Origin: Halotia branconii CENA392
GTDB taxonomy: Bacteria > Cyanobacteriota > Cyanobacteriia > Cyanobacteriales > Nostocaceae
DNA: 64,000 bases
Direction of reading: 5' to 3'
Assembly (NCBI RefSeq): GCF_029953635.1
Contig: NZ_CP124543.1
Span: 2,149,455-2,213,454 of the forward strand
The position numbers and the translations under genes were made by a program. Each line of letters starts with the position of its first letter. Positions within the stretch are counted from its first letter, which is position 1. The notes beneath the pieces were generated by a model. The model was not told the origin of the DNA, made no database searches, and saw only the letters and a list, made by a program, of their open reading frames with translations. This document shows positions 7,885 to 17,750 of the stretch, one piece after another.

Positions 7885-8925
7885 ATGAATTTTTCCACTA
7901 CTGTTTTGCACCGAGTATTTACTGCTTCAGTCGTGACATCTGCTGTTGCCCTTAGTCCTATTTTTACAGCGATCGCTCAAGCTGAAACTCTCAATGGTGC
8001 AGGAGCAACTTTTCCTGCTCCCCTTTACGAACGCTACGCTCGTGAAGTTAAAAAGAAGCATCCAGAATTGAAAATTAACTATCAAGGAATTGGTAGTAGT
8101 GGTGGTATTCGTCAAATCACTGCTGGAACTGTTGATTTTGGCGGTAGTGATGCTGCGATGAAAGATGAAGAAATTGCTAAAGTCAAAAATGGTGTCATAT
8201 TAGTACCTACCGCAGGCGGGGCTGTTTCTGTTGTTTATAACCTGCCAAACGTTAACGGGCTCAAATTATCTCGTACTACATTGCCAGCAATTTTTTCTGG
8301 TCAAATTACCAACTGGAACGATGCCAAAATCAAAGCTGATAATCCAGGCGTGAACTTACCAAATCAACCAATTAAATCTGTGGTTCGTGCCGATGGTAGT
8401 GGTACAACTTTCATTTTTACCAATCATTTAAGTTCTGTTAGTCCTTATTTTAAAGGTCGAATCGGAGCAAATACTTCTCCTAAATGGACTCTACCAAATG
8501 TCTTAAAAGGTAAAGGTAATCCAGGCGTAGCGGCTTTAGTAGCTCGGACTCCTGGTTCAATTGGTTATGTAGAATATGCTTATGCTAACCAAAACAAATT
8601 GAAATCAGCACTGCTACAAAATAAAAAAGGAGAATTTATTGCTCCTTCTTTGCAATCTGCCAATGCAGCTTTATCATCTGTAACTTTTCCTAACAACTAC
8701 CGCGTTTTTGTTGGAGATCCAGGACAAGGTTATCCTATCGTTGGTCTTACCTGGATGATGATTAATAAGCAGTATGATAATGCTGCTAAAGCTAATGCTG
8801 TCAAAAAATGGATCAATTGGGTATTGAAAGATGGTCAACAATACAATGATGACCTCAACTACACCAAAATTCCTGCTGATGTTTCAAATCGGGTACTTCA
8901 AACAGTAAATAGCACCGTTAAATAA
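7885..8925 (+). CDS. pstS: Phosphate ABC transporter substrate-binding protein PstS
   Basis: A 346-residue periplasmic phosphate-binding protein. A Sec signal peptide ends at about residue 33 (AIAQA-E). There is no lipobox cysteine, so the mature protein is probably soluble in the periplasm. Mature-protein hallmarks are LNGAGATFPAPLYERYARE, YQGIGSSGGIRQITAGTVDFGGSDAAM and RADGSGTTFIFTNHLS, whose Ser/Thr/Gly residues bind phosphate. It is the first gene of a pst operon with pstC and pstA downstream. A good ribosome site (ACGGAGTA) precedes the ATG. Candidate Pho boxes lie upstream. Confidence 0.95.
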   Translation: MNFSTTVLHRVFTASVVTSAVALSPIFTAIAQAETLNGAGATFPAPLYERYAREVKKKHPELKINYQGIGSSGGIRQITAGTVDFGGSDAAMKDEEIAKVKNGVILVPTAGGAVSVVYNLPNVNGLKLSRTTLPAIFSGQITNWNDAKIKADNPGVNLPNQPIKSVVRADGSGTTFIFTNHLSSVSPYFKGRIGANTSPKWTLPNVLKGKGNPGVAALVARTPGSIGYVEYAYANQNKLKSALLQNKKGEFIAPSLQSANAALSSVTFPNNYRVFVGDPGQGYPIVGLTWMMINKQYDNAAKANAVKKWINWVLKDGQQYNDDLNYTKIPADVSNRVLQTVNSTVK

Positions 8926-8949
8926 AGTCTAATTGTAAGTCTGAACAAC

Positions 8950-8975
8950 AGGGTGGGTATCAATCGGCTCACCCT
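8950..8975 (+). terminator. Stem-loop between pstS and pstC
   Basis: An inverted repeat AGGGTG ... CACCCT (8950-8955 with 8970-8975), extendable by a few pairs inside, lies 25 bases after the pstS stop. An A-run follows instead of a T-run. It may be an attenuator or mRNA-stabilising stem that keeps PstS in excess over the permease, as is common in binding-protein operons. Confidence 0.45.
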
Positions 8976-9011
8976 AAAAAACATAAAAATAGCCTAACTT
9001 ATTAATTATTC

Positions 9012-10013
9012 ATGGCAAATTCATCGGAATCAGATAATTTTAATTCCTCACTTCAGCCAAATTATAGTGATGAGCATATTGAATTAATAGCTAAGGACGG
9101 AATGAATTTTTGGTTTAACCAAGGATTTACATGGCTAGTTTATGTTTTTGCCACAATTACCGTTTTAGTGTTATTTTCCATGAGTTGGGTAATTTTTGAT
9201 GAAGCTAAACCAGCAATTATTCAATTTGGCATAGGATTTTTATGGGGTAATGATTGGGATACAGGTAATCAAGTTTTTGGTGCATTACCCTATATTTATG
9301 GAACTTTGGTAAGTAGTGCGATCGCAATTTTATTTGCTGTACCAATTGGAATTGCAGTTGCATTAGTAACTAGTGAAAATTTCTTACCACAATCCGTGCA
9401 AACCACCTTAGGATTTATTGTGGAATTGATTGCCGCAATTCCCAGTGTAATTATTGGTTTGTGGAGTATTTTTATTTTTATTCCAGTTTTGGAACCTTTG
9501 CAAAAATGGTTAGCCAGCAACTTCAAATGGATACCACTGTTAAATTCCCAAGATCCCGTAGGCACAAATATGTTAACGGCGGGAATCATTCTCGCCATTA
9601 TGATTTTGCCAACAATGGCAGCAATTACCCGTGATGTGTTCATAGCCACACCTAAAGAACTACGTACCGCATCTATGGCTTTGGGTAGTACTCGTTGGGA
9701 AACAATTTTTCGAGTACTTTTACCAGCTGGCTTTTCAGGAATTGTCAGTGCAGCAATGTTAGCTTTAGGACGAGCTTTAGGTGAAACAATGGCTGTAACT
9801 ATGGTGATTGGCAACTCTGCTCAAATTAGTGCATCTTTACTCGATCCGGCTTATACAATTCCTGCTGTATTAGCTAATGAATTTGCTGAAGCTGAACCAG
9901 GATTACATATTGGTGCTTTAAGTTATTTAGGGTTAATTTTATTTGCTTTAACTTTAATGGTAAATATGGGGGCTGGGTTATTAGTACAGTGGGTTAGTAA
10001 GAAGAATAGATAA
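9012..10013 (+). CDS. pstC: Phosphate ABC transporter permease PstC
   Basis: A 333-residue inner-membrane permease. A long N-terminal cytosolic tail (about 45 residues) precedes six or so transmembrane segments. The ABC-contact (EAA) loop is ELRTASMALGSTRWETIFRVLLPAG, and PSVIIGLW is the usual PstC motif. With PstA it forms the membrane channel of the high-affinity phosphate importer, powered by PstB. It follows pstS after 86 bases and precedes pstA by 20 bases. Confidence 0.95.
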   Translation: MANSSESDNFNSSLQPNYSDEHIELIAKDGMNFWFNQGFTWLVYVFATITVLVLFSMSWVIFDEAKPAIIQFGIGFLWGNDWDTGNQVFGALPYIYGTLVSSAIAILFAVPIGIAVALVTSENFLPQSVQTTLGFIVELIAAIPSVIIGLWSIFIFIPVLEPLQKWLASNFKWIPLLNSQDPVGTNMLTAGIILAIMILPTMAAITRDVFIATPKELRTASMALGSTRWETIFRVLLPAGFSGIVSAAMLALGRALGETMAVTMVIGNSAQISASLLDPAYTIPAVLANEFAEAEPGLHIGALSYLGLILFALTLMVNMGAGLLVQWVSKKNR

Positions 10014-10033
10014 TATCAAGATTTAAAATTAAT

Positions 10034-10921
10034 ATGAGTAATTATCAAAAGTCTGAAATTGATGAATCTTTAACAGCAGAATTATATAGCCCCTTACCAA
10101 CAAATAGAAAACTATTTACTTATGGAATGAATGCGATCGCCTTTGGTTTTACAGGCTTAGCATTAATTCCTTTATTATCTATTTTATGGGAAATTTTCAA
10201 ACGGGGAATATCGGGTTTTAAACCAGAAATGTTTGTCAAATCAGTGATTGACTACGGATTTGGTAATGCCATTCTAGGAACAATCACAGTTGTAGCTATT
10301 GCTTCACTATTAAGTATTCCTGTAGGTATATTAACGGGTATCTTCTTAGCAGAATTTGGTCAATCCAACTTTACAGCTCATTCTGTGCGCTTTATTACCA
10401 CTATCCTAGCTGGTGTACCTTCCATTGTGGTCGGTATATTCGCTTATGGTGTTATTGTTTTAGTAACTAAAAGTTTTAGTGCGATCGCAGGTGGTTTTGC
10501 TTTAGCTGCAATTATGTTACCTGTAATCGTTCTCACCACAGAAGAAGCCTTAAAACTAATTCCCACAGACCAACGCCTCGCTTCCGCCGCTTTAGGAGGT
10601 ACTCGTTTTCAAACAACTTTTCGCATCGTGGTTACATCTGCTTTACCTGGAATTACCACAGGCATTTTATTAGCCGTAGCCCGTGCAACTGGCGAAACAG
10701 CACCTCTACTATTTACTGCTTTATTTAGTTTAGATTGGTCAGCCGGATTGTTGAGTCCTACAGCTTCTTTACCAGTATTAATTTTTAATCTCTACAACGA
10801 TCCCAACCCGGAAAAAAATCAATTAGTTTGGACTACTTCTATAATCTTACTTGGTTTAGTACTGTGTGTTAGTGTCTTCTCTCGTTTAATTACAAGTAAC
10901 AGAAAAATCAAAAACAACTAA
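10034..10921 (+). CDS. pstA: Phosphate ABC transporter permease PstA
   Basis: A 295-residue permease partner of PstC. Hydrophobic segments span residues about 33-55, 80-105, 120-145, 150-170, 205-230 and 265-285. The family motif AGVPSIVVGIFAYG and the ABC-contact loop DQRLASAALGGTRFQTTFRIVV are present, followed by ARATGETAPLLFTAL. It begins 20 bases after pstC, so the two should be co-translated in one message. A gap of 86 bases separates it from pstB. Confidence 0.95.
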   Translation: MSNYQKSEIDESLTAELYSPLPTNRKLFTYGMNAIAFGFTGLALIPLLSILWEIFKRGISGFKPEMFVKSVIDYGFGNAILGTITVVAIASLLSIPVGILTGIFLAEFGQSNFTAHSVRFITTILAGVPSIVVGIFAYGVIVLVTKSFSAIAGGFALAAIMLPVIVLTTEEALKLIPTDQRLASAALGGTRFQTTFRIVVTSALPGITTGILLAVARATGETAPLLFTALFSLDWSAGLLSPTASLPVLIFNLYNDPNPEKNQLVWTTSIILLGLVLCVSVFSRLITSNRKIKNN

Positions 10922-11007
10922 CCACTAACCACTGACAATTGACCCGCCTAACATAAATAAAATAATATCAAGTCCGTCGAATTATTTATTTGCATATTTT
11001 TTCATTT

Positions 11008-11787
11008 ATGAATAAATTAATCCCTGCGATCCAAGTTAAAAATCTGAGTTTTTACTATAGAACTTCCAAAGCAATTGAAGGGATATCAATAGATATCTAC
11101 CAAAACCAAGTAACTGCAATTATTGGTCCCAGTGGTTGCGGTAAATCTACCTTTATCAAAACCCTCAATCGTATTAGTGAATTAGAAGGTGCTGTCAAAG
11201 TAGAAGGACGTGTAGAACTTTTTGGTCAAAATATTTATGACCCCCGCATAAACTTGAACCGCTTACGTCGTCAAATTGGCATGGTATTCCAAAAGCCAAA
11301 CCCCTTTCCCATGAGTATTTACGAAAATGTTGCTTATGGGATGAGAATAGCAGGTAGGCGATCGCCTATAGAATTAGATGAAATAGTTGAATCTGCTCTT
11401 AAAGATGCTGCTCTTTGGGATGAGGTTAAAGATAAACTACATCAATCCGCTTTGGGGCTTTCTGGCGGTCAACAACAGCGTCTTTGCATTGCCCGTGCTT
11501 TAGCTATTAAACCAAAAATTTTACTCATGGATGAGCCTTGTTCTGCTCTTGATCCAATTGCCACAATGAAAATTGAAGAACTAATTCATAGTTTACGCTC
11601 AGAATTGACGATCGCGATCGTTACTCACAATATGCAGCAAGCTGCTCGTATCTCTGATTTCACAGCTTTCTTCAGCACCGATGAAAGTCGTATCGGTCAA
11701 ATGGTTGAATTTGGGATCACAGAACAAATCTTTAACAACCCATTAGATCCCCGTACTCATGACTATGTTTCAGGGCGTTTCGGTTAA
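11008..11787 (+). CDS. pstB: Phosphate ABC transporter ATPase PstB (first copy)
   Basis: A 259-residue ATP-binding subunit. Walker A is GPSGCGKST, the Q-loop reads [12 protein letters not shown], the signature is [15 protein letters not shown], Walker B is ILLMDEP and the switch His is in VTHNMQQ. All are canonical, so this copy should drive phosphate import through PstC/PstA. The frame is open back to a TTG at 10990, but the ATG at 11008 fits the family start and matches the second copy downstream. A short repeat (ACCACTAACCACTGACAA) lies in the pstA-pstB gap. Confidence 0.95.
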   Translation: MNKLIPAIQVKNLSFYYRTSKAIEGISIDIYQNQVTAIIGPSGCGKSTFIKTLNRISELEGAVKVEGRVELFGQNIYDPRINLNRLRRQIGMVFQKPNPFPMSIYENVAYGMRIAGRRSPIELDEIVESALKDAALWDEVKDKLHQSALGLSGGQQQRLCIARALAIKPKILLMDEPCSALDPIATMKIEELIHSLRSELTIAIVTHNMQQAARISDFTAFFSTDESRIGQMVEFGITEQIFNNPLDPRTHDYVSGRFG

Positions 11788-12455
11788 GTTTGACTGTTAA
11801 TTGTCAGTTGTCAGTTGTCAGTTGTCGGTTGTGTTTTATCTGGTTTAATATCCTATTCTCTTGTGGGTAGTCTCAAAAAAACATCTTCAAAGAAAAGTTT
11901 TCTGAGGCAGGGGGTGGTTTAAGAGTATCAACCACGTTTTGCACCCAGCATGGAGATGTATGTATGTATATGGTAGACCAAATAAAGGGAGAAGACCTTA
12001 CTGGCTTGACTTTTCGCTACTCTCTTTTCGCTTCACCACTGACAACTGACCACTAACCACTGACAAAACTCTCTTTTCTCTTGTAATGAAGGTGATAAAG
12101 TAACTATTCTCCTGACATCAGTCCAAAGGAATGAGATAATTGAATTACAACTTAAATTAACGAATATATTATTGCAATCTTAACTCATTAGTTAATTGCA
12201 AAAAGCTAGTGTGTTGTTACTTGCTTGATTTTAAACTGATGAAATTAATGTAAGACATTTTTTTAATTTGAGATAAACACTTGCATTTGACAATAACATA
12301 CCCAAATTAGTATTTATATTGATAAAAATATTTATCTACTCAGTCAATTCTAGACTTCGCTCTTGAGAGCCATCACAAATCCATATTGGCTTCATAAAAA
12401 ATAATGATTTTTACTATTTTGTTTAGTAAATATTTATTGCATACGTTTTTTCAGC
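11788..12455. other. Repeat-bearing gap between the two pstB copies
   Basis: No gene is seen in 668 bases. Heptamer repeats TCAGTTG are stacked at about 11798-11828, and the complementary type (ACTGACAACTGACCACTAACC) lies at 12038-12065. The last 30 bases before the second pstB resemble the leader of the first pstB (TTGCATA ... TTTTTTCA), so the duplication seems to include the leader. Confidence 0.6.
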
Positions 12456-13241
12456 ATGAATAAACTAATTACCGCTATTAAAGTTAAAAATCTCAACTTT
12501 TATTACAATACCCAAAAAATACTTGAAGGGATATCAATAGATATTTATCAAAGTAAAGTCACTGCTATTATTGGCCCTAGTGGTTGTGGAAAAACTACTT
12601 TTCTTAAATGTCTAAATCGCATGATTGATTTAGAAGGAGATGTAAAAGTAGAAGGACGGGTAGAATTTTTTAATCAAAATATTTATGAACGCCGAATTAA
12701 TTTAAATCGATTACGTCGCCAAGTTAGTATGGTACTCCCCAAGCCAAATCTTTTTCCGATGAGCGTTTACGACAATGTTGCCTATGGGGTGAAATTAGTG
12801 GGATGGCGACCCAAAACAGAATTAGATGGCATTGTAGAATCTGCTATCAAAGATGCTGACCTCTGGGATGAAGTAAAAAATAAACTGTATAAATCGGCTT
12901 TAGAACTTTCTGGAGGTCAACAGCAACGACTCTGTATTGCTCGTAGTTTAGCAGTCAAACCAAAAATTCTGCTAATGGACGAGCCTTGTTTTGGTCTTGA
13001 TCCCGTTGCTAGCATGAAAGTTGAAAGTTTAATTCAGAGTTTGCGTTTGCGTTCTGACTTAACAATGGTTTTTATTAGCCACAATTTACAACAAGTAACT
13101 CGTATATCTGATTTTACTGCTTTTTTTCAAAGCAATGAAAATCGGATTGGTCAAATGGTTGAATTTGGTATCACCAAAAAAATTTTTTCCAACCCTTGCG
13201 ATTCTCGTACTCGTGACTATGTTTTAACCCGTCTTAATTGA
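12456..13241 (+). CDS. Second, divergent PstB-like ATPase
   Basis: A 261-residue paralogue of the PstB encoded 670 bases upstream; identity is obvious along the whole length. Walker A (GPSGCGKTT), signature ([15 protein letters not shown]), Walker B (ILLMDEP) and the switch His (ISHNLQQ) are intact. The Q-loop is not: where PstB1 has VFQKPNPF, this copy has VLPKPNLF, so the conserved Gln that links Mg-ATP to the permease is a Pro. The D-loop neighbourhood also changed from SALDP to FGLDP. Cyanobacteria often carry two pstB genes, so it may be a regulated alternative, but ATPase coupling here is doubtful. Confidence 0.85.
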   Translation: MNKLITAIKVKNLNFYYNTQKILEGISIDIYQSKVTAIIGPSGCGKTTFLKCLNRMIDLEGDVKVEGRVEFFNQNIYERRINLNRLRRQVSMVLPKPNLFPMSVYDNVAYGVKLVGWRPKTELDGIVESAIKDADLWDEVKNKLYKSALELSGGQQQRLCIARSLAVKPKILLMDEPCFGLDPVASMKVESLIQSLRLRSDLTMVFISHNLQQVTRISDFTAFFQSNENRIGQMVEFGITKKIFSNPCDSRTRDYVLTRLN

Positions 13242-13384
13242 AGTACTTCCTAGAACTAAATAAAATTAGTGTTAAAAAATAAACTGGAATCAAGATTAAT
13301 GGTTACTAGTTTTAACAGTAAATTATTTATATCTATAATTGAAAACACTTCTTTTAGTTATTATCTAAATTGAACATAGTTAAA

Positions 13385-14911
13385 TCAGGTAATAAAATCA
13401 TTTAATTTGAGGGTAAACGTCGTCCATCCTTCACTACTTTCTACTTGAATACTTCCTTGCAATTGTTCTACTAACTTTTTTACTATGGCTAGTCCCAAGC
13501 CTGTACCACCCTGTTTTCGGAGGTCTGCGTTAGGAATACGATAGAATTTATCAAAAATTCGTGGTAGTGCTGCTGCTGCGATTTCTGCTGAATTACTAAT
13601 AGTAATGATGGTTGATGCGGGTGTTTCAGAAAAGTTATGACATACACTTACGATGATTTCACCACTAATAGGAGTATATTTACTAGCATTATGGAGCAAT
13701 TCTGTCAATATGCGTTCTAAGCTTGGGCGGTCTGAAAACAGCGATGGCAAATTTGCTGGGAGATTAAGTTGTAGAGTTTGCTGATATTCTTGAAAACGGA
13801 CTTGAAATGGCTCAATTACCCAAGGTAACAATTTTTGTAAAAGTAAGATTTCAGGGTTAATAAGCAGATGAGATAAAGTTTCTAAACGTTGTAAATCTAG
13901 TAAATCATTAATCAGTTCCATTTCGCGATCGCACTCAGTTTCCAAAAGTTCTAGATAACGCTGACTTTCCTCTGGGTCAGGAGAAATCTGTAACATTTGA
14001 ATGATCATCTTCATATTACTGAGAGGCGATCGCAGTTCGTGGGAAACTAAATTTAAAAATTCACTTTTAAGCTGATTTACTGCTTCTAATTGTGCTACAA
14101 GTTGTTCTTGTTCAATTTGCTTTTGACGAGCTTCAACAGCATTTTTAATCTCAGTAATGTCTCGAAATATCAATACTGCACCCGTGATATTTTCTTGGTC
14201 ATCTTTAATTGGTGCAGCACTATCATCGATTGGTATTTCTGTACCATTTTTAGAAATCAAAATTGTTTCTCTGGGTAATCTAAAACTATGACCATCTTGT
14301 AGAACTTGTTTTATAGGGCTTTCGATAGAATTACGAGTTTCTGCATTGGTAATATTGATTACCTCTGAAGATTTTTTGCCGTAAGCTTCTTCTTGTTTCC
14401 ATCCTGTCAAACTTTCCGCTACAGGATTCATGAAAGTTATTAACTCTTGTATATCACTCGCGATCACACCATCATTGATACTTTTAAGCAGGGTAGACAA
14501 CCATTTTTGGCTAGATTTTAATTGTCTTTCTAGTTGATGTTTTGTGAGTGCTATTTCGATATTAGTTTGTAGTTCTTTTTCTTTAAAAGGCTTGAGTAAA
14601 TAGCCAAATGGATCTGTATTTTTTGCTCTTTCTACAGTATTTTCATCAGCATAAGCAGTGAGATAAATTATAGGTATATCCAAATGCTTACGAATCTCTT
14701 GAGCAGCTTCCACACCGTCAATTTGACCTTTTAAGCGAATATCCATTAATACTAAATCTGGACGAGATTCTAGTGCTTTATTAATTGCTTCTTGTCCAGA
14801 AGAAACCGTTGCAATAACTCTATAACCAAATTTTTTGAGTTTATTTAGTAGATGTTTAGCTACAATAGCTTCGTCTTCTACGACTAAAATATTAGTATTG
14901 GCAGAACTCAT
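13385..14911 (-). CDS. Hybrid response regulator-PAS-histidine kinase
   Basis: A 508-residue cytoplasmic protein. Residues 7-122 form a receiver domain with phospho-acceptor Asp57 (LVLMDIRL), Thr85 and Lys107. A PAS domain covers about 135-255, ending in the typical GAVLIFRDITE. A HisKA domain has the phosphorylatable His291 in LVSHELRSPLSNM, and a HATPase_c domain follows (N-box LLHNASKYTP, G-box GTGLGLAIVKKLVE). The gene begins 23 bases after the stop of the ethylene-receptor-like kinase, same strand. The pair probably forms a relay in which the upstream kinase phosphorylates this receiver, tuning its own kinase output. Confidence 0.9.
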   Translation of the reverse strand: MSSANTNILVVEDEAIVAKHLLNKLKKFGYRVIATVSSGQEAINKALESRPDLVLMDIRLKGQIDGVEAAQEIRKHLDIPIIYLTAYADENTVERAKNTDPFGYLLKPFKEKELQTNIEIALTKHQLERQLKSSQKWLSTLLKSINDGVIASDIQELITFMNPVAESLTGWKQEEAYGKKSSEVINITNAETRNSIESPIKQVLQDGHSFRLPRETILISKNGTEIPIDDSAAPIKDDQENITGAVLIFRDITEIKNAVEARQKQIEQEQLVAQLEAVNQLKSEFLNLVSHELRSPLSNMKMIIQMLQISPDPEESQRYLELLETECDREMELINDLLDLQRLETLSHLLINPEILLLQKLLPWVIEPFQVRFQEYQQTLQLNLPANLPSLFSDRPSLERILTELLHNASKYTPISGEIIVSVCHNFSETPASTIITISNSAEIAAAALPRIFDKFYRIPNADLRKQGGTGLGLAIVKKLVEQLQGSIQVESSEGWTTFTLKLNDFIT

Positions 14912-14934
14912 ATTTTCCTCTTTAGATGATTATT

Positions 14935-16905
14935 TTATACTGAGAATAGGATTTGAAACTCCGATCCTTTCTCACTTTTAATATTTAGATTTCCATTAAT
15001 TTGGGTTACTAAAGCATCTACTAACTGCCAACCTAATGAAGCTGTATTGTCAAAACTAAAATTTGATGGTAAACCAACTCCATTATCACTCACTTTGAAT
15101 AAAATGTTATTTTTATAAACTTGTTTAATTTCAACTTTTATTTCACCTTTTCTCCCTTTAGGAAAGGCATGTTTTAATGAATTAGAAACAAGCTCATGGA
15201 TAATTAATCCACAAGGAACTGCCGTATCTAAGCCTAGTAAAATATGCTCATCTATATTTATATTCAGAGTAATAGCATCTTCATTTAATTCGTATGAAGC
15301 CCATAAAATGGCTACTAAATCTTGAACATATTCACCGAAATTAATTTTTGCTAAATCTTGTGAGCCATACATTTTTTCGTGAACCAAAGCCATTGATGCA
15401 ATCCGCCGCTGACTTTGTTTAAATATTTCCACATATTGTTGCTCTTGAATATAGTCAGATTGCAAACTAAGGAGACTAGAAATAACCTGTAAATTGTTTT
15501 TTACACGATGGTAAACTTCCTTTAAAAGGACTTCTTTTTCTAAAAGAGAAGCTTGGAGGCGCTCTTGTGATATCTGGCGATCGCGTAGTGCAGCTTGCCG
15601 TTCACTAATGTCTTCAACAACGGCAATAAAATACTTTGGTAAACCAGAAATTTCCCGCACTAAAGAAGCAGTAAGATTAATCCAAACAATAGAACCATCT
15701 TTTCGGAAATAGCGTTTTTCCATAGAATAAGTTTGAATATCACCTGCTAACATCTGTTCCATGTATTTCAAATCAGTGTCAAGATCATCTGGATGAGTAA
15801 TATCTTGGAAAGTTAGTAATCGTAGTTCCTGGAGTGTGTAACCAACAATCTCACAAAGCCTCTGGTTAACTAATGACCAAGCTCCATTTGTTTCTACATG
15901 GGCAATACCAACAGCAGCTTGATGAAATGTAGCGCGAAAACGCTGTTCACTTTCCCGTAATGCTTCTTCTATTTGCTGACGATGAATGATTTCACTCTCT
16001 AGAGATTCGTTGATTTTGGTTAGTTCTGCGGTTCGCTGCTCAACTATGGTTTCTAATTGGTTGAGTAGGCTACTTAATGCTTCTTCTGCTTGCTTACGTT
16101 CTGTAATATCAGTGTGCGAGCCTACCATCCGTATTACTTTCCCATTCTCATCCCACAATGCCTGACCCCGATCCAAAATCCACTTATAAGAGCCGTCTTT
16201 ACATAAAACTCGATGCTCATTAGTGTAAAACGATGTAGCTTTAGCAAAGTGATCTTCAATTGCTTGTGTCGCACACTCAAGATCATCTGGATGCACTCGT
16301 TTTGACCATTCATCTAAATGATTAGAAATCTCCTGTTCTTCATAACCAAGCATTTGCTTCCAACGAGTTGAAAAGAACACTTCATTAGTTTTAAGGTTCC
16401 AGTCCCAAATACCATCATTATTACCGCGTAAAGCTAACTGCCAGCGCTGTTCACTTTCTCTAAGAACCTCCTCAGTTCGTTTGCGTTGAGCAACTTCTTT
16501 GGCTAATTGGCAGTTTGCAGCCTCTAATTGGACAGGGCTAGGTAGAGCAAGTGCCTGGGGAGTTAATGACATCAATTCTAAAGCTGTATATATAGAAACA
16601 AAAGCGGTGATAGTTTTAATCAATCCTGATAGCCAATATGTGGGATGCCACAGTGTCCATACTTCCAGCAAATGTGTTGTACCGCAAGCAACGATGAATA
16701 AGCCAAACAAAAGAAAAATCCAGTCAAAAGGCACATCTCTTCGTTGGCGGACAAAATAGAACAACATCGCTGGAATTGAATAATAAGCCAGTGCAATTAG
16801 CGAATCGGAAATGATATGTAACCAGACTAGTTCCGGTTTCCAGAGGTAGCAATGTCCATGAGGAATAAATTGACTAGAAAAAAAATTCTGGAAAAATTCA
16901 GTCAT
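14935..16905 (-). CDS. Ethylene-receptor-type sensor histidine kinase
   Basis: A 656-residue kinase. Three transmembrane helices (about residues 27-52, 61-82, 88-112) match the ethylene-binding domain of plant ETR1. Asp34, Tyr41, Ile44, Pro45, Cys74 and His78 correspond to ETR1 Asp25, Tyr32, Ile35, Pro36, Cys65 and His69, all with the same offset of nine; Cys and His are the copper(I) ligands. Two PAS/PAC modules follow (about 150-272 and 318-437), joined by a coiled coil. The kinase core is of the HisKA_2 type with His466 in [17 protein letters not shown]. Known cyanobacterial relatives include Synechocystis SynEtr1, which binds ethylene and also senses UV-A through another domain. This protein lacks a phytochrome-type GAF domain. 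Its partner is the hybrid regulator 23 bases downstream. Confidence 0.9.
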   Translation of the reverse strand: MTEFFQNFFSSQFIPHGHCYLWKPELVWLHIISDSLIALAYYSIPAMLFYFVRQRRDVPFDWIFLLFGLFIVACGTTHLLEVWTLWHPTYWLSGLIKTITAFVSIYTALELMSLTPQALALPSPVQLEAANCQLAKEVAQRKRTEEVLRESEQRWQLALRGNNDGIWDWNLKTNEVFFSTRWKQMLGYEEQEISNHLDEWSKRVHPDDLECATQAIEDHFAKATSFYTNEHRVLCKDGSYKWILDRGQALWDENGKVIRMVGSHTDITERKQAEEALSSLLNQLETIVEQRTAELTKINESLESEIIHRQQIEEALRESEQRFRATFHQAAVGIAHVETNGAWSLVNQRLCEIVGYTLQELRLLTFQDITHPDDLDTDLKYMEQMLAGDIQTYSMEKRYFRKDGSIVWINLTASLVREISGLPKYFIAVVEDISERQAALRDRQISQERLQASLLEKEVLLKEVYHRVKNNLQVISSLLSLQSDYIQEQQYVEIFKQSQRRIASMALVHEKMYGSQDLAKINFGEYVQDLVAILWASYELNEDAITLNINIDEHILLGLDTAVPCGLIIHELVSNSLKHAFPKGRKGEIKVEIKQVYKNNILFKVSDNGVGLPSNFSFDNTASLGWQLVDALVTQINGNLNIKSEKGSEFQILFSV

Positions 16906-17555
16906 AAAATCTGTTTACTGTAAGAATCTTCACTAAAACTTCAGATGCAAAGGAAGAAATCTCCAGCCTAGCGCCGCTAGATTTCTAGATAATATTCATA
17001 ATCTCTTATACTTTAATGCTTTTTTAACTTATTAATCAGCTTATTAGCTTGATAACAGAATATTTTTTGTTCTTAATTTATCCCAATGCTGGCTTTTATA
17101 ACCGTAACTAACCTGAGCTTTTCATTAGCGAAAGTAATAATAAGAACTAATCAATAATGCTAGATTACTTAGTCTTTGTAGAAATTGCTGAGTGTTAGGG
17201 TCAATACCAGAGGAATCCGATTTGATTAATGAACATATTTGCGTAGGGAGAGAACAGGGAACTCTTAACGGGGAACACTTCGGCTACGCTCAGTGCATCG
17301 CAGGAAAAAAGGTATGTAATTACTTTTGTAAACACTAAGGTTAACGACTATCATTTTTGCACAGCAAGGGTTTTAAGCATGTTTAGCATAACAAGTAATG
17401 AAGAGTCTTAAATTTTTGCAGTTTTGTGATTCTTGGAAATTTCAGAATACTAAAAAAGTATAATAAGTGGTTTTAAACTAAAACTCAGTCCGTTTTTTAG
17501 TCCACCCATACAGGTATATACTCAAGAGAGTATGTAAAAAAATGTAAATGGAAAG
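16906..17555. other. Intergenic region upstream of the ethylene-receptor-like kinase
   Basis: No intact gene is seen. It should hold the promoter of the minus-strand kinase operon. Repeat material lies at about 17250-17305 (GGGAACAGGGAACTC, then CTTCGGCTACGCTCAGTGC). The remainder is AT-rich and unstructured to my eye. Confidence 0.5.
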
Positions 17556-17740
17556 ATGCAGGATAAAGTCGTTGTCGTTGTTGGTGCGATCGCTAGCATT
17601 AATTCATCCTTAACTTGCCAATTATGTTTTTCTAGTTTGAAGGACGCTTGAGTGCATCTAGACAATTATTGCTTATGAAGGAATTGATAATCTAGCAAAA
17701 GAGGCAGAATTTAAAGATAGATAAGCTTTGGTGCTGGATT
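17556..17740 (+). pseudogene. Remnant of an SDR-type oxidoreductase N-terminus
   Basis: A start at 17556 reads MQDKVVVVVGAIASINSSLT before a stop at 17649-17651. This resembles the start of short-chain dehydrogenases (KVVVVVGATGGIG). After the stop, one frame further on, IDNLAKEAEFKD then a stop, then ALVLD recalls the next part of an SDR Rossmann domain. The glycine-rich loop is damaged, and the fragment ends just before hppD. I read it as a decayed 5' fragment of an SDR gene. Confidence 0.45.
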
Positions 17741-17750
17741 TTCGGGAATT

